This document shows positions 29,446 through 34,570 of a stretch of DNA of 34,570 bases, one piece after another. How positions within the stretch are numbered: position 1 is the first letter of the stretch; the number at the start of each line of letters is the position of its first letter. The stretch spans positions 1 through 34,570 of the forward strand of contig ONBC01000047.1 in the NCBI GenBank assembly GCA_900315955.1. The letters run 5' to 3'. The notes below the pieces were generated by a model. The model had not been told where the DNA came from and did not search any database. It saw nothing but the letters and a program-made list of their open reading frames with translations. The translations under genes were made by a program, and so were the position numbers. Source of the DNA: an uncultured Prevotella sp. (GTDB lineage: Bacteria > Bacteroidota > Bacteroidia > Bacteroidales > Bacteroidaceae).

Positions 29446-32400
29446 ATCCGGAGTGAACTATAAAGGATTGTGTCCGTTCCACTCCGACCACAATCCCAGC
29501 TTTATCATTTCTCCAAGCAAGAATATCTGTCATTGCTTTGTCTGTGGCAAGGGTGGAACGCCTGTAAATTTCATCATGCAGGAAGAGGGCATGACCTTTC
29601 CGGAGGCCATCCGGTTCTTGGCCAAGAAGTATGACATCGAGGTCGAGGAAGATAAGACACAATATACCGATGAGCAGATTAAGGAGCACAAAAAGAAGGA
29701 AGCGATGTACATCATCTATGATGCCGTCGCCAAGTTCTACAGAGAACAGATAAAGGTCGATACCCCCAAAGCAAAAGCGGCATTGGCATATGTCAATAAG
29801 CGATGGAACAGCCGTATCGAGACGACAGAAGGACATGGCAAACTCAAGAAAATCGTCAAGCGAGAAGATGAAGACCGTGATTTCACAGAGATTAAAGAGA
29901 TTGGTTATGCTCCGGACTCATGGGACACTCTCGTACAGTTTGCCAAGGCAAAGGGTTATGATCTGAGACTGATGGAAGAAGCCGGCCTGATACAGATGTC
30001 GAAGCGCGGCAACTATATCGACTTCTTCCGTGACCGCATCATGATACCGGTGACAGACCGCTGGGGACGTGTGATAGCATTCACCGCTCGGACCATGGTA
30101 GAAGAGCCTGGCATGATGAAGTACCTTAATAACAAGGACTCCTTCATGTTTCATAAAGGCGCAGAGATCTTCGGACTCGATATCGCACGAACGGTAGCAC
30201 TCCGTGAGGGAAAGGTCTATTGCGTCGAGGGAGCTCCTGATGCAATGAAGCTACAGTCACTCGGCATTGATAACACCATCGCAGCCCTCGGAACGGCATG
30301 GACGCAGGAACATTTTGCCAAGCTCAAACAGCTCTTTGGCCATACGGCCAATGCAACGATCTGCTGGATCCCCGACTCTGACCAGACACCGCTCAATCCT
30401 ATAGGCCCCGGTTTCGCCGCTGTGATGAAAAACGGCAGGACGGCCATGGAGAACGGGTTCCGCGTCACCGTGAAAGAGATCAAGCAGAAGAGCAAGGGCG
30501 TAAAGGCTGATGCTGACTCTGCCATCACATCCAAGGCTGCACTTAAGGAGATCGAGGAGGAAGATTTCCCAGTGTGGTATGCGGAGAAGGTACTGGAAAA
30601 GGACGACAATACAACAGAGCGGACAGAGAAGATTAAAGATGTCTGCTCACTCGTGATACTGGTAGAAGATGAGTACACGCAGAATGCGCTCATCGAGAAG
30701 CTGGGCAATAAGTATGGGGGCAAGAATATCTGGAGATCGGCGCAGAAACAGGCCATCAAGGACAGAGAACGCAGGAAGGCAGAAGCCATCAGTAAGCGTG
30801 GCGACATCGACCTGCTAAAAAACTATGGATTCTATGAGGAGCACAACTGCTGCTATTCGTCCAAGGGTGACCAGTGGAGCAACTTCACCATGAAGCCTCT
30901 CTTCCACATCAAGGACCCATATAACTCGAAACGTATCTACAAACTTGTCAACGTCAACCACGAGGAAGCCTTGGTTGAGATGAAAGAGGCAGAGATGAAC
31001 TCTCTGCAGAACTTTCGGGAGCGGGTCGGATCAATGGGAAACTTTCGATGGAAGGCCGGCCCTGTGGAACTCTCGGCACTCGGCGACTATCTCTATGACA
31101 ATACCGAGACGGCAACAGAGATCAAGCAGCTGGGATGGAACCAGTCCGGATTCTTTGTCTGGGGTAATGGTATCTTCAAGGACGGCAAGTTTATGAAAGT
31201 CGACGACTATGGCATCTGCCGTATCGACCGCTATGACGATAATGGCAACATCAAAGGTACAGACAACTACTATCTACCAGCCATGTCGAAAATCTACACA
31301 GAGCGCAAGGATATGTTCAAGTTCGAGCGGCTCTTCATCTTCGATGACAACCACTCGAGCATTTCTCTGCCTGACTATTCGAGGATGATGGCCACGGTAT
31401 TTGGCGACAATGCTAAAGTTGGCCTGATGTTCCTCTTTGCGACGCTGTTCCGTGATATCATCGTGAGCTACACCAAAAACTTCCCTATCCTCAATCTCTT
31501 TGGTCCGAAGGGTAGCGGAAAGTCTGAGCTCGGACACACGCTGATGTCCTTCTTCATCAAAAACAATACGCCGCTCAACATTCAGAATGCCACCATTGCT
31601 GCATTGGCCGATGCCATTGCCCAATGTTCTGATGCCTTGGTCCATATTGATGAGTACAAAAACAACATCGACCCGGTGAAGATAGAGTTTCTCAAGGGGC
31701 TCTACGATGGTACTGGCCGTAGCCGTATGAATATGGATCTCGATAAGAAGAGGGAGATAACGTCAGTAGACTCAGCCGTGATCCTCTCAGGGCAGGAGAT
31801 GCCGACCGTGGATATCGCGCTTTTCAGCCGTACCATCTATCTGACTTTCGACACGACAGTACACGACCGGGAAGCCAAGCAGAGGTTCAATGAGCTCGCT
31901 GTCATCCGGAAGATGGGCGTGAGCCATCTGACCAACGAGATCCTATCCCACAGAGCAGAATTCGAGAATGAGTTCTACCAGACATACAACGAGGTAAGCA
32001 GTGATATTGCAGCCGGGCTGCAGAGCAATGAGGTGGAAGACCGTATATGGCGCGACTGGTCGGTATTACTGGCCACATATAAAGTCCTCGGTGATAAACT
32101 CAATATGCCATGGTCATACAATGAGATGAAGACCATCACCATCGACGGCATAGTAAGACAGAACAAGGAGTGCGCAGCTTCAAATGAGATGGGCACGTTC
32201 TGGGATGTCTTCCAATATATGAAGGAGATTGGATATATCTACGAGGGCAGTGACTACAAGATCAAATACATAGACTCTTTGTCTACCAATCTTATCAAAG
32301 ACCGCAAGTTCCCGACGACAACGGCCATATTGATGATCAGACCTAAGAAGATCATACTGCAATACAAGCGGGCCGCAAAGCTGACTGACTCCAAGGCCAT

Positions 32401-32650
32401 GAACGAGCGAAGCATCAGGTTCTATCTGCAGACATCTCCGGGCTTCCTTGGCAGTAAGTATGGGGCTGAGCGTTTCAAGATCATCACGGACGGAGTGACC
32501 AAGAAAAAAGAAATAGCAGCGGGGAAGTGGATTGACATCGAGCAGACAGACCATCCGTTCTGCTTCTACTACGATACGCTGAAAGATAAATTCGGTCTCA
32601 ACCTTGAAACTACAACTGAAGGCGTCGATGACGACGACACTCCTTTTTAA
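29360..32650 (+). CDS. Primase-helicase, 1096 aa
   Basis: A CHC2-type zinc ribbon is at the N-terminus (~30-60: GLCPFHSDHNPSF then CHCFVCGKGGTPV), the fold that recognises template DNA in DnaG-like primases. A TOPRIM domain follows (~285-375) with VEGAPDAMKLQSLGI and CWIPDSD supplying the acidic residues. The C-terminal half carries a P-loop (LFGPKGSGKSELGHTLMSFF) and a Walker B-like ALVHIDEYKNN, so it is a NTPase/helicase. The frame opens at 29276, but ATG 29360 (MISNRTIEQVLNRANIVDVV) matches the usual DnaG-type start. It replicates the phage genome and lies immediately upstream of the iteron region, with a terminator at 32695. Confidence 0.85.
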   Translation: MISNRTIEQVLNRANIVDVVSEYVHPLNKSGVNYKGLCPFHSDHNPSFIISPSKNICHCFVCGKGGTPVNFIMQEEGMTFPEAIRFLAKKYDIEVEEDKTQYTDEQIKEHKKKEAMYIIYDAVAKFYREQIKVDTPKAKAALAYVNKRWNSRIETTEGHGKLKKIVKREDEDRDFTEIKEIGYAPDSWDTLVQFAKAKGYDLRLMEEAGLIQMSKRGNYIDFFRDRIMIPVTDRWGRVIAFTARTMVEEPGMMKYLNNKDSFMFHKGAEIFGLDIARTVALREGKVYCVEGAPDAMKLQSLGIDNTIAALGTAWTQEHFAKLKQLFGHTANATICWIPDSDQTPLNPIGPGFAAVMKNGRTAMENGFRVTVKEIKQKSKGVKADADSAITSKAALKEIEEEDFPVWYAEKVLEKDDNTTERTEKIKDVCSLVILVEDEYTQNALIEKLGNKYGGKNIWRSAQKQAIKDRERRKAEAISKRGDIDLLKNYGFYEEHNCCYSSKGDQWSNFTMKPLFHIKDPYNSKRIYKLVNVNHEEALVEMKEAEMNSLQNFRERVGSMGNFRWKAGPVELSALGDYLYDNTETATEIKQLGWNQSGFFVWGNGIFKDGKFMKVDDYGICRIDRYDDNGNIKGTDNYYLPAMSKIYTERKDMFKFERLFIFDDNHSSISLPDYSRMMATVFGDNAKVGLMFLFATLFRDIIVSYTKNFPILNLFGPKGSGKSELGHTLMSFFIKNNTPLNIQNATIAALADAIAQCSDALVHIDEYKNNIDPVKIEFLKGLYDGTGRSRMNMDLDKKREITSVDSAVILSGQEMPTVDIALFSRTIYLTFDTTVHDREAKQRFNELAVIRKMGVSHLTNEILSHRAEFENEFYQTYNEVSSDIAAGLQSNEVEDRIWRDWSVLLATYKVLGDKLNMPWSYNEMKTITIDGIVRQNKECAASNEMGTFWDVFQYMKEIGYIYEGSDYKIKYIDSLSTNLIKDRKFPTTTAILMIRPKKIILQYKRAAKLTDSKAMNERSIRFYLQTSPGFLGSKYGAERFKIITDGVTKKKEIAAGKWIDIEQTDHPFCFYYDTLKDKFGLNLETTTEGVDDDDTPF

Positions 32651-32694
32651 AGGGGTAGATTAACCAGATAAATGTTTGAAAAGCTGACGCATGA

Positions 32695-32728
32695 GGGTGC
32701 TGCACCGTGAGGTGCGGCACCCTTTTTT
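32695..32728 (+). terminator. Rho-independent terminator after the primase-helicase
   Basis: Arms 32695-32706 and 32711-32722 (12 bp, one G-T pair) enclose a GTGA loop and are followed by six T residues. The design is the same as the terminator at 1047-1079: 12-bp stem, GTGA loop, T tract. Confidence 0.9.
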
Positions 32729-32742
32729 CGTAAATTAGAGTC

Positions 32743-33057
32743 AAAAACGGCTTTTCGACACGTCAGACACATTCAGACACAAAATTATATATATCTAATA
32801 ATCAATAAGATACTAAATAAAAAATATTGCACACCCCTATTTTTGTGTCAGACACATTCAGACACATTCAGACACAAACTGACACAAAACCTCTCTTTAG
32901 ACACGATTCAGACACAAATCAGACACATTAGACACAATTCAGACACAAGAAATTTGGCAAAAGATAGTTGATAATCAGAGAGTTACAACTTTGTGGAAAT
33001 TTGTGTCTGATGTGTCTGACCAGAAAACACGTTCATGCCTAAAAACGCGTTTTTCGG
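32743..33057. other. Iteron-type replication origin candidate
   Basis: Twelve plus-strand copies of GACAC(A/G), mostly as CAGACACA, lie at 32757, 32766, 32776, 32851, 32861, 32871, 32881, 32900, 32911, 32922, 32931 and 32942. Spacings within clusters are mostly 10-11 bp, one helical turn. Inverted copies (TGTGTC) occur at 32844, 33002 and 33011. An AT-rich stretch (32782-32828) between the first and second clusters could melt. Similar motifs (AAAAACGGCTTTTCG at 32743 and the palindrome AAAAACGCGTTTTT at 33041-33054) flank the array. No gene fits this ~550-bp stretch. Position beside the primase-helicase supports an origin; the initiator is unknown. Confidence 0.65.
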
Positions 33058-33149
33058 CAAAAAACAGCTAACGCTATGATAATCAGACAATTAAAATTAT
33101 TCCATACCGATAATAACTCTCAATAGTCTACATAAAAACAGAAGAAATA

Positions 33150-33163
33150 CCGAATATATGCGG
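33150..33163. promoter_or_regulatory. Putative repressor operator before the 33200 gene
   Basis: The complement of 33150-33163 is CCGCATATATTCGG, 13 of 14 bases identical to the site at 26453-26466. It overlaps the position expected for the upstream element of the promoter whose TAAATTTG is at 33173-33180. Confidence 0.55.
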
Positions 33164-33172
33164 AATTTTCCC

Positions 33173-33180
33173 TAAATTTG
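33173..33180 (+). promoter_or_regulatory. Promoter -7 element of the 33200 gene
   Basis: TAAATTTG fits the Bacteroidetes -7 consensus. The upstream element is not a good TTTG (the region 33149-33154 holds the operator-like site), so the promoter may be weak or regulated. It precedes the ATG at 33200 by 19 nt. Confidence 0.5.
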
Positions 33181-33199
33181 CCATTAAAAACTAAAAGTC

Positions 33200-33712
33200 A
33201 TGAGCAATATACAGATCTACATCAAGCTCCCGGAATACGAACGTCAATGGTGCAGACACCATTTCGGTGAACCATGCACCTTTCCGAATCAATCGAATAT
33301 CAACAGCGTCATCCGCTACTTCACGAAGAAGCGTCCGGAGGGGGCAGAGGTAGAGACAAAAAAGGAAGGTGAGCTTGCCATATGCATTCCGGATTCGCAA
33401 AGCAAGGATCCATATTATTACAACTATTTGACGGCACCAGGCAAGAAGGCCATTGCCGAAGCCATCAACGACATATTCACCAAACAGATGTTTGAGGATC
33501 TGTCCGCTATCCAGTTCCGGGCCATACCGCTCACACTCATCATTCGTGACTGGATGGCTACAAACGGAATCAGCTACGAACAAGAGCACAACATCATACA
33601 AAAATACACGCGCATAAAAGATGCCTACCGAAAATGCGGGGTGAACATCAGTAGAGGCTATAAACATGAGGATATCGGCATGAACCGCAGAAAGCGGGTG
33701 AATAAACGTTAA
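33200..33712 (+). CDS. Hypothetical protein, 170 aa, downstream of the origin
   Basis: The start ATG 33200 follows a promoter-like element. The protein is basic and mixed alpha/beta: MSNIQIYIKLPEYERQWCRH, then a KKRPEGAEVETKKEGELAIC strand, and a helix-rich C-terminus (YEQEHNIIQKYTRIKDAYRK) with a basic tail (MNRRKRVNKR). The C-terminal half could be a DNA-binding helix-turn-helix. It lies directly downstream of the iteron array and carries its own operator-like site, so an origin-binding or regulatory role is possible. The family is not recognised. Confidence 0.65.
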   Translation: MSNIQIYIKLPEYERQWCRHHFGEPCTFPNQSNINSVIRYFTKKRPEGAEVETKKEGELAICIPDSQSKDPYYYNYLTAPGKKAIAEAINDIFTKQMFEDLSAIQFRAIPLTLIIRDWMATNGISYEQEHNIIQKYTRIKDAYRKCGVNISRGYKHEDIGMNRRKRVNKR

Positions 33713-33755
33713 ATAAAAAGCAATTTGCCATCCACAAAAATACCTTATTTTTGTT

Positions 33756-33796
33756 AGGCAGAGATAGCGCGTGATACCCCGTGATAGGCAGAGATA
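33756..33796 (+). repeat. Short direct repeats upstream of the 33840 gene
   Basis: AGGCAGAGATA occurs at 33756-33766 and 33786-33796, 30 bp apart, with GTGATA repeated between them at 33771 and 33781. No clear promoter element was seen next to them. They may be protein-binding sites. Confidence 0.45.
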
Positions 33797-33839
33797 AGAA
33801 AAGAATCGATAAATTGTATAATTTACAAGTAATAAGTCT

Positions 33840-34247
33840 ATGATCCAGAATTTGATTAAAATTGAGGAGTGTGACTGTAGCGAGCTCTTCAATGCCGGCA
33901 TTTTTTCAGAGCAGAAATGTTTTCTGACCGCGAATGTTAATTTTGAAGAAATTAACACTGTCGGGAACATACAGGTGTCTGATGAGAGCAGCTACGAAAA
34001 CAACGAGCTCATATGGACGACCACCATTACTTATAAGGTGAAGACAAAGGCACCACAGGCATGGCGGCGCAAGGCCTTCCGGATGACGGCCATCGATGGG
34101 AAGAAGTATCTGGTAGGCACCGGCGAGCGCCCCTTCCCAGTCATCAAGGAGAGCAACCCATATCCCGATAAGCCAACAGGCACCACACTGATGAGTGTCA
34201 CTGTCACGTGGAAATCGCGACATGGCTTGATGGAAATAATTGGGTAA
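33840..34247 (+). CDS. Hypothetical beta-rich protein, 135 aa, possible structural gene
   Basis: The product looks beta-rich and soluble. N-terminal CDCSELFNAGIFSEQKCFLT is followed by alternating strands (LIWTTTITYKVKTKAPQAWR) and a conserved-looking GTGERPFPVIKESNPYPDKP turn. It lies just upstream of the head protease promoter. Proteins of this size and composition near the head module may be minor virion proteins. No motif settles it. Confidence 0.6.
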   Translation: MIQNLIKIEECDCSELFNAGIFSEQKCFLTANVNFEEINTVGNIQVSDESSYENNELIWTTTITYKVKTKAPQAWRRKAFRMTAIDGKKYLVGTGERPFPVIKESNPYPDKPTGTTLMSVTVTWKSRHGLMEIIG

Positions 34248-34253
34248 GTCGTA

Positions 34254-34285
34254 TTTTCTGTAATTACACCTCGCTTGTAACTTTG
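34254..34285 (+). promoter_or_regulatory. Late-class promoter of the head operon
   Basis: TTTTC at 34254-34258 (within CGTATTTTC) and TAACTTTG at 34278-34285 are 19 bp apart. This is the fourth example of the same architecture and precedes the head protease ATG at 34316 by about 30 nt. Confidence 0.75.
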
Positions 34286-34315
34286 TGGAAAACAATAAAT
34301 AGAAGCAATCTGTTT

Positions 34316-34570
34316 ATGAAATACGATTACTATATAACCGGTGTCATCGGCGAGGAGTATGACTGGTGGACCGGTGAGAGAGGCACTACTGCCGACATGG
34401 TGAAGGATTTCCTCGACGGCCACAAGGACAAGGAAGTCAACATCCTCGTCAGTTCTCCGGGCGGTCTCCTAGATCAAGGAATGACCATCGGTGAGTTGAT
34501 AGCGGCTCATGGCCAGTGCAACATGTACATCGTGGGTATGACGGCCAGTGCCGCCACTCTCCTTTGCATG
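34316..34570 (+). CDS. ClpP-like prohead protease, N-terminal part (cut by window end)
   Basis: The visible 85 residues follow the ClpP/SppA-type fold used by phage head maturation proteases. They include YYITGVIGEE, a helix, then EVNILVSSPGGLLDQGMTIG, a typical N-rich beta-helix with the PGG turn, and IVGMTASAATLL, where Ser in GMTASA is the expected nucleophile. The His and Asp/Glu residues lie beyond the window. This enzyme would trim the scaffold during capsid maturation. It should be followed by the major capsid gene outside the window. A ClpP-like gene at the head of a new operon supports the opening of the head module here. Confidence 0.85.
   Translation, partial: MKYDYYITGVIGEEYDWWTGERGTTADMVKDFLDGHKDKEVNILVSSPGGLLDQGMTIGELIAAHGQCNMYIVGMTASAATLLCM

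Noticed and set aside
32651-33199. CRISPR array
   Set aside because: The GACACA repeats are only 6-10 nt with helical-turn spacing and no unique spacers, which fits iterons and not CRISPR.
1-34570. tRNA, rRNA or insertion sequence genes
   Set aside because: No cloverleaf with a CCA-proximal stem, ribosomal signature or transposase was noticed by eye; a tRNA scan was not possible.

Overview
The window is a contiguous stretch of a tailed, temperate bacteriophage genome from a Bacteroidales host (Prevotella- or Bacteroides-like). Evidence for the host group is the repeated TAnnTTTG promoter element with a TTTG- or TTTTC-type element 19-20 bp upstream (the Bacteroidetes primary-sigma pattern), the style of the integrase, and the overall look of the proteins. 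No host gene was recognised. The tyrosine integrase and lysogeny switch sit in the middle, with phage genes on both sides. This fits a circular or replicating phage genome opened inside the head module better than an integrated prophage. The right edge cuts a ClpP-like head protease. The major capsid and terminase genes were not seen and would lie outside.

Layout. 1-1014: four small genes of unknown function, three with strong Shine-Dalgarno sequences, ending at a terminator. 1085-6898: promoter, then an operon with a candidate tail or baseplate protein, a portal-like protein and several connector-type proteins. 6906-14415: a second promoter and the fibre cassette: a 1380-residue tail-tip/fibre protein, three smaller genes, and a 465-residue adhesin whose last exposed segment is the variable region of a diversity-generating retroelement (DGR). 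14416-16614: the DGR, with hairpins, its own promoter, a 128-bp template repeat, a reverse transcriptase and a small accessory ORF, closed by a terminator. 16689-24466: a third promoter of the same type, holin, GH24 lysozyme, a probable unimolecular spanin, a 1460-residue tape measure protein and a tail protein. 24508-26402 (minus strand): integrase, a probable attP region and a repressor. 26453-32650: the divergent early operon with a Cro-like protein, an 11-bp-duplicated regulator gene, a serine recombinase, small unknown genes and a CHC2/TOPRIM primase-helicase. 32743-33057: an iteron array next to AT-rich DNA, probably the replication origin. 33150-34570: two unknown genes and the start of the head module.

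The most striking system is the DGR. All 18 differences between template and variable repeat fall at template adenines, so the phage most likely rewrites the C-terminal binding surface of its tail adhesin. The reverse transcriptase has FVDN where YxDD is expected. The DGR has its own promoter, unlike the structural operons.

Four structural operons share one promoter architecture (CGTATTTTC, 19 bp, TAnnTTTG), which suggests a coordinated late programme. Two nearly identical 14-bp palindromic sites cover the upstream promoter elements of the early operon and of the 33200 gene, which suggests repression by the lysogeny regulator. All functional statements are from reading the sequence; no database search was possible.
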